This document shows, piece after piece, positions 1-12,364 of a DNA stretch of 64,000 nucleotides. Source of the DNA: Myxocyprinus asiaticus (Eukaryota > Chordata > Actinopteri > Cypriniformes > Catostomidae). A model generated the notes under the pieces. The model saw only the letters and a program-made list of their open reading frames with translations, had not been told where the DNA came from and searched no databases. The DNA lies in contig NC_059365.1 of assembly GCF_019703515.2 (NCBI RefSeq), positions 38,268,001 to 38,332,000 on the forward strand. The letters run 5' to 3'. Both the position numbers and the translations under genes were made by a program. The number at the start of each line of letters is the position of its first letter. The stretch's first letter is position 1.

Positions 1-138
1 AGTTCATCACTGCAGCAACAGCAATAAGCGCTCAAAACAAACACTTTCTTTATTTCACACAGTGAAAATGAAGAGTTACGTTTATGCGATGCTTTCATTC
101 AACACCAAAACAAGCGAGAATTTAAGCATACAGAATTA

Positions 139-2326
139 AGTTTTTAAGATTTTGGAATTGTATGGGTTCGGGAGTACATTTATTGGTTGGATTAAGTTAC
201 TTTCTAGACACCCTGTAGCAGCGGTACAAACAAATGGATTAATTTCAGATTATTTTACTCTGGATAGGGGCACTCGGCAGGGCTGCCCTCTTTCCCTTAT
301 TGTTCTGTCTTGCCCTGGAACCATTAGCAGCCGCGATAAGGGGGGAGGATGATTTTCCAGGGGTGGTGGCGGGAGGTGTGGTGCATAAGCTTCTGCTTTA
401 CGCAGATGATATTTTTTAATTTGTCTCTGAACCTACTAGATCTATGCCTTGCCTCCACAGAATTATTAATTCCTTTTCCAAGTTCTCAGGATACTGTCCA
501 GTAACGGCTTTCCAGCCGGGTGCCTTCCAATGGCCTAAACAGGGCATTAAATATTTGGGGATTTTATTCCCAGCAAATTTGTCTGATTTAGTTAGTGTTA
601 ATTTTGACCCTTTAATAAAAAGATTTTCGAGCGATGTGGGCAGGTGGGCTTCATTACATTTATCGATGATTGGGAAGGTTAATGTTATTAAAATGAATTG
701 TATTCCAAAATTTAACTACCTGCTGCAATCTCTCCCTGTAGATGTCCCCCTCTCTTATTTCAAGCAATTTGATAGCATAGCGAAGTCCTTCATTTGGAAT
801 GGTAAACGTCCCAGATTGCATTTTAATAAGTTACATAGGCCGATTGACAAAGGAGGGCTAGACCTACCCAAGATTTTGTTTTATTACTATGCATTCAGTC
901 TCAGACATTTGGTTCATTGGTCACTTTCACATGAGAGAACCCCTCCAAGGTTTGTTATTGAACAGGCAGTTCTTGCCCCTATTTCGCCATTACAAAGCAT
1001 CTCTATCAAACTAATCGGAAAAGTTAAGTTACACCCCGTTATTTCGAATTCACACTCGGTATGGACTAAAGTGACCAGATTGTTTAAATTGGACACTTAT
1101 TTAAATGTTGCCTCTAGCATATGGCAGAACCCAAGATTGTGTATTGGCAAGTCCCCTTTCTGCTGGTCAGAGTGGATTGTGAAGGGGGTTGCTACACTCG
1201 GTGACCTATATGAAAGTGGTGTGTTGAGATCGTTTGAAAACTTGGTCCAACATTTTGGGGTCCCCAGACCTCAGTTTTATAGGTATTTACAATTGTGGCA
1301 CCTGCTTTGTACTATTTTTGGAAGTAGCACACACCCCCCCTAAGGAGGCAGATGCTTTGGGAGAGGTGATTGCGGCTTTTGGAAAAGGTCATGAGGCATC
1401 AGTGTACTACTCCCTGTTAATTCAGAGTATGGGGGATGGAGCTTTAACTTCTATTAAGAGATTATGGGAGAAAGATTTGAATTTGGTATTGGAGGATGGA
1501 CTGTGGACTAAGATTCTGAAAAATTTCAAGTCTGCATCTAGAGATGCAAGGGTTCGCCTTATGCAATTTAAGATTTTACAAAGATTTTATTGGATCCCCT
1601 CTAGATTATATACTCTTAGTCTTAAAGACACACCCACCTGCTGGCGATGCCAATCAGAAGTTGGAGACACAACCCATGTTTTTTGGGGATGCGTTAAGAT
1701 CCAAGATTTTTGGTTAAAGATTCAGAATTATTTGCGTGACATTCTGGGCACTCAAATTTTACTTTGCCCCAGACTTTGCATTTTGGGCGATGGGGAAATT
1801 ATAAATTCGGGGGACAAATATATAACAAATTGGGCTCTGACTGGCGTGATGATTGGCAGACAAATTATTTTAAGGGGATGGAAGTCAGACGGAGCGCCAC
1901 CATTTCCGGAGTGGTGTGCGGAAATGGGGAGGGTGGCGGCTTATGAGAAGATGACAGATGGAAGGCTGGGGCTGGAGGACTTATTTTTCAGGAAGTGGGG
2001 TAGGTATTTGGCAGTTTTGGAGGACTCTAGGGGAAGGGATGAGGAGGGAGATGTTTAGTTTAATTATGCATGTTTATTATATATTTTATTTTATTTTATT
2101 TTTATTTTTATTTATTTTTTTTTTATTTTATTGTTTGTGTGTGTATTATTTTATGTGACCACAGGGGTGTTCTTTGGGGTAGGGTGGGGATGGTGTCTGG
2201 GGAGGGATGTTAATGAGGGTTAAAATTTAAATGTTGATTCGGTGTGTATATGTTGTGTTTTTCTCTGTGTTTTTCCTTTGAATCAATAAAAAATGTTAAT
2301 TAAAAAAAAATAATAATAAAAAATAA
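139..2326 (+). mobile_element. 5'-truncated L1 (Tx1-like) LINE with 15-bp target-site duplication
   Basis: A LINE fragment covers the second half of ORF2 and the 3' tail. The reverse-transcriptase block G-TRQGCPLS is near 270-290 and the catalytic YADD is at 399-410. The C-terminal zinc-finger-like block (CWRC...THVFWGC) lies near 1640-1695. The element ends in an A-rich tail with AATAAA at about 2284. The 15-bp word aagcatacagaatta occurs at 124-138 and again at 2327-2341, directly after the tail, so both insertion boundaries are visible. It is 5'-truncated, as is usual for target-primed reverse transcription. The reading frame is broken, so it is dead. Confidence 0.92.
152..2058 (+). pseudogene. 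LINE ORF2 remnant (reverse transcriptase C-terminal half)
   Basis: The ORF2 fragment of the L1 at 139-2326 is read in three successive frames. Frame one (152 to about 300) holds GTRQGCPLS. The frame then slips near 295-305 and the YADD motif continues in another frame. The long thumb/connection segment runs 444-1343. A second slip falls in the C-run at about 1333-1340, and the rest continues to 2058. The slip in a homopolymer looks like a one-base insertion. No endonuclease domain is present. It is a typical fish L1 copy without coding capacity. Confidence 0.85.
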
Positions 2327-2341
2327 AAGCATACAGAATTA

Positions 2342-3122
2342 TGGATTCAACTAAGAAAACAGGTTGTGGTAAGTTGTGGTGTTAATGATAACGTGGACTT
2401 TTTTGTTTGTTATGGTAATGGTCAGATTCAGCGTGATTCTCTACTTACGGGCTCTGTTGATCTCAGTTTTTAAGTATACATTTTCTTTTATCAGTGCTGC
2501 AATACATCAGTGTAGTAAATCCATGTTACAAACTGTCTACAACAGACGCGAGCGATGTCGCATCGCAACGCCATGTGGACGCATCCATTGTAGACAGCGT
2601 CATTGATTATAATGGGAGCAATTTGGTTTTGTAGCATCGTGCCACGCCGCTCGCGTCTGATGTAGACAGAATGTTATTTTGCTCTGCTGATCGCGTGCTT
2701 GATAATGCAGCACAAGCATACAGCCATATGAGTTATAAAACACGCGTGCAATGCGTTTTTCTTAAGGACAACAGAGAACAAGCTCTGAACTAAAATAAGC
2801 CTAAACACACTTCTTAATGCAGAAATAAGGTGCAACTTCACTTTTTATTGCACAAACTAATGATCTAAATTCTTTTGTCAGTGTATATGCTACAGAATAT
2901 CCTGAACTAAGAATCCATACAGGACTTTAAAAAGTTGTGAAATAGCGACATTTAGGCATTAATAATGCATAATCTTGCTTTGATTCATAACTAAGAATAT
3001 ACAATATTATACATAATAATATAATTGAGCCTGTGAGACATTTAGTTTTTTTTTTTGTAATAATTGCTAGGAACGTTTCCAAACTTTTCTTCTAATTTTA
3101 AAACCCGATCTGTCAAGCATCC
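2342..3122. other. non-coding stretch, no gene seen
   Basis: AT-rich sequence without a convincing open frame or splice-flanked exon. A short GC-richer patch near 2545-2660 contains repeated cgc/tgtagaca words and looks like old repeat sequence. Confidence 0.5.
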
Positions 3123-3330
3123 TTAAAGCGATAGTTCACCCATAAATTAATATTCTGTCATCATTTAGACTCATCTCATTTTTCCAAACCTGTCGTCTTC
3201 TTCTCTGGAACCAAAAACATGGTGTTAGGCAGAATGTTAGGGACTGACATCCTCAGTCACCATTCACTTTCAAAAATGACAAACAAATGGAAGTGAATGG
3301 TGACTGAGGCTAAAATTCTGTCTAACATCT
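3123..3330 (+). mobile_element. TTAA-type cyprinid MITE, left-arm fragment
   Basis: It begins with the terminus agcgatagttcaccc followed by a run related to ttctgtcatcattta. Both belong to the MITE family seen complete at 61697-62330. An internal foldback is visible: the word around 3255-3268 and its complement around 3293-3310 enclose agtgaatgg/ccattcact. The matching right terminus is not adjacent; a similar end (gaactatcccttta) appears near 5375-5391. Confidence 0.6.
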
Positions 3331-3524
3331 CCTTAATTGTGTTCATTGTGGCCAGGTCATATTGATTTAGAACATTAGGGTGAATAAATTATATCACTGT
3401 TTTCATTTTTAAACTGTCACTGTAACAGTGGGTATAAAGGATGACAGAGGCACATGATTCACGCATGCAAGGTGTTAAAATTAATAATCAGATCTTTGCA
3501 ATGTAATTTGCAATGTAGCTAAAT

Positions 3525-3673
3525 ACTCGCTACTTGAGTAATCTTTTAATTTCTTACTCTTCCTCAAGTAATTAATAACATTAGTACTTTTATTCTACTT
3601 GAGTAATTATTAATTTTTAAAAGACTTAGTATTTTTACTTGAGTACAGTTTTTGGCTACTCTACCCACCACTG
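3525..3673 (-). mobile_element. hAT-type element end
   Basis: On the minus strand this starts CAGTGGTGGGTAGAGTAGCC, a hAT-style terminus, followed by the repeated word ACTCAAGTA found in fish hAT MITEs. It abuts the truncated Tc1 at 3674. The other terminus and an 8-bp duplication were not found, so it is a fragment. Confidence 0.6.
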
Positions 3674-4837
3674 CTCCAGAGATGTTCGATTGGGTTCAAG
3701 TCCGGGCTCTGGCTGGGCCACTCTTGCGTTGTCTTGGTTGTGTGCTTAGGGTCACTATCCTGTTGGAAGGTGAACCTTCAGCCCAGTCTGAGGTCCTGAG
3801 CACTCTAGACCAGGTTTCATTAAGGATATCTCTATATTTTGCTGTGTTCAGCTTTCCTTCAACCCTGACCAGTCCCCCAGTCCCTGCTGCTGAAAAACAC
3901 CCCCACAGGATGATGCTACCAGCACCATACTTCACCGTTGGGATAGTATTGTGTAGGTGATGAGCGGTGCCTGGTTTCCTCCAGACATGACGCTTGGTAT
4001 TGAGGCCAAACTGTTCAATCTTCATTTCATCAGACAAGAGAATCTTGTTTCTCACAATCTGAGAGTCCTTTAGGTGCTTTTTTTTATGTGTCTTGCACTG
4101 AGGAGAGGCTTCTGTCTGGCCACTCTGCCATAAAGCCCAGATCTGTGGAGTGTTGCAATGATGGTTCTTCCTTCTGCAAGTTTCTCCCATCTCCACACAT
4201 GATCTCTGGAGCTCAACCAGAGTGATCATCGGGTTCTTGGTCACCTCTCTTAACAAGGCCCTTCACCCCCAATTGCTCAGTTTGGCCGGGTGGCCAGCTC
4301 TAGGAAGAGTCCTGGTTGTTCCAAACTTCTTCCATTTAAGAATTATGGAGGCCACTGTGCTCTTGGTAATCTTCAATGCATCTGAAATTTTTTGTAGCCT
4401 CCCCAGATCTGTGCCTCGACACAGTTCTGTCTCTGAGCTCATAGCTTGGTTTTTGCTCTGATATGCATTTTCAGCTGTGAGACCTTATATAAACAGGTGT
4501 GTGGCTTTCCAAATCATGTCCAATCAATTAAATTTGCCACTGGTGGACTCCAATCAAAGTGTAGAAACATCTCAAAGATGGTCCAGAGAAATGGGATGCA
4601 CCTGAGCTAAATTTCAAGTGTCATAGCAAAGGGTCTGAATACTTATGTCAATGTGATGTTACAGTATTTATTTTTAATATATTTGCAAAGTTACCAAAAA
4701 TCTGGTTTTTGCTTTGTCATTATGGGGTAAGGAGTGTAGATTGATGTGGAAAAAAATAATGTAAAGCATTTTAGCATAAGGCTTCAACAACAAAATGAAG
4801 AAAAATGAAGGGGTCTGAATACTTTCTGAATACACTG
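3674..4837 (-). pseudogene. truncated Tc1/mariner element with broken transposase
   Basis: A minus-strand Tc1-like element. The 5' terminus (cagtgtattcagaaagtatt on the minus strand) ends at 4837. The transposase reads from about 4450 leftwards. The longest frame (4256-3696) carries the central domain, with [12 protein letters not shown] as the first catalytic-Asp region, the block RHVWRKPG, and [12 protein letters not shown]. The second Asp and the Glu region (equivalent to [11 protein letters not shown]) are only recognisable in other frames near 3800 and 3700, and sequence is missing between them. The C-terminal end and the distal terminal repeat are absent; the element stops at 3673 against a hAT end. 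Non-functional. Confidence 0.88.
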
Positions 4838-5936
4838 CATATATATACTGTATGTAATAAATATTTGTAATTAAATATAACTATAATTATTTTATCATTA
4901 TATATTGAATTATTGTTATTTGAGGGGCTTTCTCTGCAAATATTTATATATGCGATTAATTCGATTAATTAATCGGCACACCAGGTAATTAATTCAAATA
5001 AAAATTTTAATTGATTGATAGCCCTAATAAAAACCCATTATAAACATACATATGATTATGATAATCAAACCAAAAAGTGAAATAAACAAAGCATTTCAAT
5101 ATTTACTATGAGAAAATTATTTCTGTTATGTCCCTGAGTTGAGGTGTCATTTCCACCACACAAAGCTATTTTAGCTATTTAGTTTTTTCAAAAGTTAGTG
5201 TACATGTTTAACAAGTCAACAAAAGTGTCAATGAAGAGCATGCTTGAGATCAAAAACGAGACAAGTGATGTTTGAAGAAAACAAAGAAAATTCAGGGTAA
5301 ATATCTCTTGTGAGCAGAATATTTTTATTAGACATCTGCAATCAAGCTGAATTGAGCTTTTTTGTCCTTTTTGGGGGAACTATCCCTTTAATCTTTAGAA
5401 GAATGCAATCCCACTTTTGATATGGCGGATCTAAATAACGTAAGCAAATATGCATTTTTGAAAAATGGCCATTATCATCCCAATAATGAACAAGATGTAC
5501 TTTATACACTTTTTAAATTAATATATTTTGAATTCCTTCTATGTCTATGGACTAAAAATATCTTGGACTGAGTGTCCAACAAACAGTCAGAAATAATCTT
5601 AGACAGACAACAGCTGAAAATCTGTCAACATAGCAGAGTTACTAAATATACAGGACAATTATTCTACCAGGACAAGATCTGTTGATGGAGTATTATACTC
5701 TACAGCTCATCTGATTTATGAATTACTGTAACTCAACTTTCATAAGGTCAGAACCTTACAGCAGAAAACACACACTCAAACAAAGATAAAAAAAAAGAAA
5801 AACACATTTGTTTACTTCTGACCTACTAAACAGATATCACAGATTTAAAAGTTATTATTAATGCATTTTCTACAGTGGTTTGATACAGAGTTTGATGCTA
5901 AACACACACACACACACACACACACTTCAGATCTAT
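4838..5936. other. non-coding stretch with (CA)n at 5902-5925
   Basis: No gene is visible. It contains an AT-rich segment, a TTAA-MITE-like right end near 5375-5391 and a (CA)12 microsatellite. Confidence 0.5.
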
Positions 5937-7179
5937 GCTGGGTTTTCCGATAACATTGCAACTTAAACTTCAATGATCATCTTAACTAATGTCGCTCGTT
6001 ATTTTACGATGGAGTAACGCCTGTTTCCCAAACCAGCACGTAGATCGCTCGTTATAAAGTAGAATTTAAGTGCTTACGGGAGCTGTCCAGTCCAAAGGTG
6101 CAGATCACTTTGGCCAGTATGTCCAGGTGTTTGTCTTCTCAAAATGAAAATAAGGTGGAAATACTGACAAACATGGACGTTGTTTGTAACCGTGTCGAGG
6201 CGCCGAAATTTATTACCTAACTATTACAGAATTTAATTAAAGAAATAATTATGGCTTTAGTAAGACAGAGTTTCAGATTTATTGATGCTCAATCATAGAT
6301 ATTAATAAAAGTGACGCAATAAATGCATGTAACGTGAATGTATGCTATGTGAATCATAATGGGCTCTCACGCAGCCTAAAGTTTTTTGGCTGGTAACTGA
6401 ACAAATGCACACAGAACAGAATTAAAATGACAGGCATCAGTGTTGAACTACTCATAGACCTGTCTGAATATTAATAGACCATCTGGTTAGTTGAAGGTAC
6501 TGTGTACTTGAAACCTTACTGCCATTATGCATCATGCAAATTATTACTGCCTTGTAAAAAGAGTACAGGCGAGCCGATTTGAACCAGCTATTGTAGAAAG
6601 AAAGGAGGAGGATGAAGAGAGAGAGACGGAATCTCTCTTTGCACACTCTCGCTCTAATCTGCTCTGTTAACCATATTTTCATTATTTATTAAGGCATACA
6701 TATTTATTTCAGTTTTAAACTGCATGGTCATATTACTCACATGTCTTCTTAAATAATCTGTTTAATAAGAACATGTCGTCTTTCTATTGCCATTACAATT
6801 ATGCTAATTATGAAGGCTAATATAACGGTAATGATGCTGGTAATGACAGGCAGACGATGATGATGATGAAGTGAAGAACCCAGGTGCAGTTTATTTACAT
6901 GAAGCGTGAAAACCAAAAACGTAACTACAAAACATAAACATGAACTAAACTAGACTTGACATAATTTGACTTGACTTGACATAACACAACTCAACATAAC
7001 TTGACTTGAATTCCAAACAACGTTACTTAAACACAATACCTGACAATGGACAATGGCAAACATGAGGCTTAAATACATGGACAAGGGAGAAACATGACAA
7101 TGATAAACAATGAACAGACAGAACTAAAAACAAGATAACAAGACTAATAAGCTAAAACCAATGAAAAGCCAGGACAGAG

Positions 7180-7590
7180 GAGCAGAAGCGGGCCAGGACA
7201 GAGGAGCAGAGGCGGGACAGGACCATAGAGCAAAGGCTTGCTTGTGACATGGCATGGAGCAGTCTGGGGCTTGGCTGATACATGGCATGGAGCAGACTGA
7301 AGCTTGGCTGTGACATGGCGTGAAGCAGACAGAGGCGTTATTGTGACAGGCTCAGGCGTTGCTGTGACATGGCACGGAGCAGGCTGAGGAGTTGCTGTGA
7401 CATGGCAAAGAGCAGGCTGAGGCGTTGCCGTGACATGGCACGGAGCAGGCTGAGGCGTGGCCGTGACATTGCATGGAGCTGACTCTGGCGTGGCCGTGAC
7501 ATGGCACGGAGCAGGCTGAGGCGTTGCTGTGACAAGGAATGGAGCAAGCCGAGGTGTGGCTATGACATGGCATGGACCAGACTCAGGATC
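7180..7590. repeat. ~33-bp minisatellite
   Basis: About ten diverged units built around tgacatggca-gagcaggctgagg, spaced about 30-33 bp, inside the gag-like frame. The 33-bp period keeps the reading frame; some units are shortened. Confidence 0.75.
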
Positions 7591-7620
7591 CGGGGCAGAA
7601 GGTGGCGCAAGCTCGGCGAC

Positions 7621-7782
7621 CATGACATGGGACCCTGGCCCGTCAGCCATGACGTGGGACCCTGGCCCGTCGGTCATGACGTGGGACCCTGGCCCGTCGG
7701 TCATGACGTGGGACCCTGGCCCGTCGGTCATGATGTGGGACCCTGGCCCGTCGGTCATGACGTGGGACCCTGGCTTGTTACC
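7621..7782. repeat. 27-bp minisatellite, six units
   Basis: Six consecutive units start at 7621, 7648, 7675, 7702, 7729 and 7756, each of the form catgacgtgggaccctggcc plus seven bases. Central units are nearly identical and the outer ones are degenerate, as expected for unequal exchange. Confidence 0.9.
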
Positions 7783-8965
7783 CGCCTCCCCCACAGTGAA
7801 CGGTGAACCACTTATCAGTAGGGCAAGGTCGATATACTGAGTCAGGCTGTAGGTACTCCAACCATCAGGCATCAGGGAGGAGACCGGCTCATTCAGCCCA
7901 AAATGGAAACAGACCTTGAGGGCAATCTCAATAAAGTCGACCCTGCAGGCCAGTGTGAAGAAGTCCTCTACATATTCCTCCAGGGGACGATTCCCCTGAT
8001 GTAAACGAAGAAGCTGAACTGCTGGGTTCATTTTGCGGTCAGGTATTCTGTAACGATGCTGGCAATGACAGGCAGACAATGATGGTGACGTGAAGAACCC
8101 AGGTGCAGTTTTATTTACATGAAGTGTGAAAACCAAAAACGTGACTACAAAACATAAACATAAACATAAACATGAACTTGACTTGACTTGACTTGACTTC
8201 CAAACAACGCTACATAAACACAATACCTGACAATGGACAATGGCAAAAATGAGGCTTAAATACATGGACAAGGGAGAAACATGACAATGATAAACAATGA
8301 ACAGACAGAACTAAAAATAAGATAACAAGACTAATAAGCTAAAACCAATGAAAAGACAAGACTGATAAGAGTAACTCAAACAAGGAACCAATGAAAACAA
8401 GACACATGAACATGGAGGGAAACAGGATATCACATGACTAGGAAACACATGACATGAAACATGAACAAAAACACATTAAACGTGACAATAACGTTATACT
8501 GTATTACATGTCCTGAAAATTTAGACCTATCACGTCACATGCACAGACTGTCTATTGATTGCAATGTGAATTTTTCAACACTTTTTTTATCCTCTGAAAT
8601 AGTTTACAATGGCTTTCCAATGATCAAAATATATTAATAAAATGTATTAAATGTCTCATTGTCTTTGATAATCTGTGAAAGATGCCAGAAATATATGTTT
8701 AAGTTGCACTTAATGGACTTAATGACATTTTTTGGGGGGGATTATCACAGTCCAGGATATGTCAATGATTAACAACAACATTATTATTTTTGGTGCAGTG
8801 TCAGATTTAAAAAAAAAAAAAAAAAAAAAAAAATGTCTGCGTCAAAAAACTGCCATAAAAGTATTATATATTCATATTATTTTCCACTTTCATTGACTTA
8901 GATATTTTAACCAACATCAGTCCTGATCATAACTACCAAGTATTCATTCATTTTCAGGATTTTAA

Positions 8966-9511
8966 CCCTTTAAATGGCAGTTTGTTTACATAATGCCACT
9001 GAGAACAAATTCTCAATATACACATACAAAACACACTCTGACATCCATACCAACACACCCACACAATTTTAGCTGCATCATTTTTTCAATTGGCCTGCAG
9101 TGCTATATAATACAGCAAACAGAAAATAGGAAAAAAGCATGTATTTGCTCCATAGGCTAAACATAAGAAAAATGGCGCCATCTGGTGGAAAATATTTTAA
9201 AAAATTACATTTTGAAGCCAGGGCTCTGGAATGAAAGCATAATATCATAGAATTCATGATTTTATGCTTTAATGGCACTGGGATCAAATACTGCAGTTTT
9301 AATGGGTTTTGATGGGGACATTTTTGTCCTGAAGGTCCTGAATGTAACTATTTTGTGTACACAGTGTATTATAGATGTATTATAGGAACTGAGGTTGAAA
9401 TATCAAAATACACAACTTTGGCAAAATTTAGGCCGTTGGCATTAACACAGCCAAAATGATCGAAAAAACAAAAATGAAAAAGACAAAAAAGTCCCGAAGG
9501 TCGCACAAGGG
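8966..9511. mobile_element. piggyBac-like TTAA MITE
   Basis: Starts CCCTTTAAATGGC after TTAA (8962-8965) and ends GCACAAGGG before TTAA (9512-9515). A CCC...GGG terminus with TTAA target duplication is the piggyBac signature. No transposase frame is present. Confidence 0.65.
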
Positions 9512-9754
9512 TTAAGTACTACTTAAGTGCTGCTAACGTTCTACTTAGTGCTTCAGGGAAACCCAGCCCTTAACCGTACAGTTTGGGAAATATGGGACCG
9601 CAAACACTCAGAGATATCAGCTGACTGCAAATAGAAAATGTGTGGTTAAGTGCAATGTTCAGCCAATACTCCAGAGAGGTATTGACAGCATCTGGAAAAA
9701 TGTATGTACATATGAGTTATGAGTAGTTCTGACCTGCATATTATTTGCTTTATA

Positions 9755-9761
9755 TACTGTA

Positions 9762-9827
<66 letters not shown>
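9755..9827. repeat. (TG)n(TA)n microsatellite
   Basis: A short TG run is followed by about 28 TA dinucleotides. Confidence 0.95.
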
Positions 9828-9829
<2 letters not shown>

Positions 9830-9963
9830 CTTTACTTTCTTATTATGAATGATTCATCAGTGCACGTTATTCTAAATAAATTATGTTTGTCATTGTAATC
9901 TTTCTTTAAAATGTAGGAACTTACTCTGCATCAGAAAATACTTTATTTTACGATGACTCTTTT

Positions 9964-10852
9964 CAGGGACTAAAAACGGTTCAAGAAATGAAAACCAAAA
10001 CCAAAAACAAACAAAATTTTTAGCAGAATGTAACCGAAAACTGGAACAAAGTGATTTTCAATTGTTCCGGAGTGAAAACTTTATATTTAAATGCTGGTAA
10101 CTGGTTATAACCGGTTAATTTTTTTCTGATATTTTTTTTCATGAAACTAAAGGGCAAAGGGTTTATCACAGTTACATTTTTGTAACTACACCACTTCATG
10201 TTTCCTGAAAAAATTAAACGTGTTTTAAACCTGAAGGAAACTGCTGCATCACACATTTCTTTGCCTAATTTTCCGTTGTGGATGTCGTATGCTGTGAATG
10301 AAGACCTTTTTAACAACTCTGTACTGTATAATTACTACATATACATGCAAGGCTAATCCAGTTACAATGAAAAGGTAAAAAGAGGTAAAAAGTACATTTC
10401 TCAGTTGTTTCCAAATCTTCACTGAGTTATTGTTAGATATGATGCATTAATACAGATTTGAATGCTGTTGGGTTTTGACTCAGATGCAAATCTGTAATTA
10501 AAATTATACTTAACTGTTAATTAACTACTTGTTATGATTTCTATGCTGATAAATCCAACACACAGGAAAAAATGAACTGCATATTTTGGTGAGGCAAGTG
10601 ACTTGTTTTTCCAGTCCATGTTGCTTGTTTCTCTAGAGAGATCTGGCAACACTGCAACTGATATTTCACCCACCCCTTAGCACCAAGTACTGTCACTTTA
10701 AAAAGAACGTTATTAACCATTTTTTTTTTTTATCTTTTTTCTAACCGGTAACCTTTTGGAAAGGAGGCTGCGGAACTTCTGAACCGGAAAGAAAAAATAC
10801 AGTTTTTGCTCAGAACGAACCAAAATGAAAAACATTTAGTTTTTAGTCCCTG
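9964..10852. mobile_element. non-autonomous hAT-like element
   Basis: The termini CAGGGACTAAAAACGGTTC and (reverse) CAGGGACTAAAAACTAAATG are inverted repeats in the hAT CAG...CTG format. The next internal words (aaaaccaaaa / cattttggttc) also mirror. The flanking 8-mers do not match, so the target duplication has decayed or the border is off by a few bases. No coding capacity. Confidence 0.7.
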
Positions 10853-12358
10853 TTATTAATAATAAAAAGTCCTGGCCTACAGGTTGTTCTAGTAAAATAT
10901 CCTGTTTCACTTGGAAATATGTCATATTATGGAAGTAAAATGGGTTGCGAACACCATTGCATGTTGATTTAAAAAGAAAATCTTTTTACTTTATCTGATT
11001 ACGTGAATAAACAAGTAAGCATTAATTTCTAATCGTTCTGCTTAATTCTGGGAAATTGTTTACATTGCCAAATGAAAATGAAGACCTTAGCTGTCATTAC
11101 CGATCATTACTATGAAACTTTCAGACAGTCAAAAGAGGAACAGCAGGTTCTAATCATAATAATTGTTCACTGAAGCCAGTCATCACTATTAAAATACATT
11201 TAAGTGAAGTTTTGGCTGAATATCAGCCAGTCTAATTTTAGCAATGCTGTTTTGATTATACGCTCCCCTACCACACTTTATTCGTAGAGCATTTCTTTCT
11301 CATTAGTTCCCTCTCATTAAAGACCTTTTTGTATGTAGTCTAAATTTTTAAAACATTTATCAATACTGATAAACACAGATTTAAATCACAATTTTTAAAA
11401 TACTAAACATATGTGGTAAAACAGCTTTTTAGTGCAAAACTGATTCAAAACATTAACTGGATCTGTTTGGACTGCTGAACTTGATTTACATGTGTCTGTT
11501 GTGTTCAGTAAAAGGCAAATTAATAACAACCCCTCTAAAATAATTAAATTACTCGCTGTAAATTAAAACTAACCCGGTTCTACAGAGGCAAAAGAGACTG
11601 AACTAATAGTTCCCCCAGACAATACAAAATGTGCTTAATACCTGCTGTCCCATACAACTGTCTACACCACTGGGAAGAAACTCTGCAGAGTACAACGTAC
11701 ATCTGGATTTGTGAAGTGAATCACCAAAGCAAATATTTCTGAGGTGAACTTTCATCCAGCCCAAAAGTGATCAAACGGTTTTCATCTGTTTAAATAAATG
11801 ATAATCTTCCATAATTCAATTCAGCATCACATGAGATCCACTGCACAGAGGTTTAAAGATTAACCTATCATTAATAAACTTTCAGTAAATATGCTCTTAA
11901 TTCCCATTTCGCAATCTATTATGTTTGTTTCTTTTTTTCAAAACACTAAAATACGCAAAATGTACCAACAACAAGTCACTTTAACAACAGATCGTAAACC
12001 TGAAAGAAACTAAGTTTATATCTACATTGTATAACTATTATTTTAATTAACAGGAAAACAGTAATTAGAAGCAAGTCAGTTTGTCTAATTGCACTGCACC
12101 ATAAAATAAGCCTGCTTCATGATCTTAATTAGCCTACAAGTTCTGTACTTGAAGCATGTCGTTTCACAATATTGTTTGTTCCAAATCTCTGGATGTGTAA
12201 ATATAATAACTGGCAAAACACAGTGGTCATATTTTTTTTTTTTACAAACAGAGCAACATAAACAGCAGTGTTTACATTGACAATGAAACATTCTATAGGC
12301 TATTAAAAATACAATTTACATTATTATTATTATTATTATAATTATATTTTTATATTTA
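10853..12358. other. non-coding stretch, nothing recognised
   Basis: AT-rich sequence without a supported exon, RNA gene or clear repeat border. Confidence 0.5.
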
Positions 12359-12364
12359 TATTTT

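Larger units (their letters stand above)
7144..8031 (-). pseudogene. gag-like frame with in-frame minisatellites (LTR-element relic)
   Basis: An open frame of 295 codons with ATG at 8031-8029, just inside the 5' LTR. The first ~85 residues look like a retrotransposon gag segment (NPAVQLLRLHQGNRPLEEYV, then DFIEIALKVCFHFGLNEP). The remainder is low-complexity: 9-residue units of the type GPGSHVMTD, then 11-residue units of the type PAPCHVTATPQ. Repeat unit lengths of 27 and 33 bp keep the frame open. I infer no cellular function; the rest of the element is deleted. Open frames on the opposite strand here are by-products of the repeats. Confidence 0.65.
6827..8487 (-). mobile_element. internally deleted LTR retrotransposon with 5-bp target duplication
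   Basis: Two long direct repeats flank a short interior. The right copy, 8049-8487, is the 5' LTR on the minus strand, beginning TGTCACG and ending TTACA. The left copy, 6827 to about 7165, has lost its interior-facing part. The flanking pentamer ATAAC occurs at 6822-6826 and 8488-8492. The interior retains only a gag-like frame with tandem repeats. No pol, protease, reverse transcriptase or integrase is present, so it could move only with help in trans, if at all. The gag type suggests the Ty3/gypsy group. Confidence 0.8.
5937..9567. mobile_element. possible outer DNA transposon carrying nested insertions
   Basis: The left edge gctgggttttccgata (from 5937) and the right edge cagggaaacccagc (to 9567) are imperfect inverted complements, of the kind seen at PIF/Harbinger or similar MITE ends. 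Adjacent sequence (taagt/cttaa words) also mirrors. Between them sit an LTR element (6827-8487) and a TTAA MITE (8966-9511). No clear target duplication was seen, so this is a tentative call. Confidence 0.3.

Noticed and set aside
3652..4461. Plus-strand open frames opposite the Tc1
   Set aside because: They are antisense to the degraded transposase.
7621..7782. Regular 27-bp repeats, CRISPR-like spacing
   Set aside because: Contiguous minisatellite without spacers, inside a retroelement in a vertebrate genome.
7501..7840. Plus-strand open frames over the minisatellites
   Set aside because: Antisense by-products of in-frame repeats; no start context or homologue recognised.
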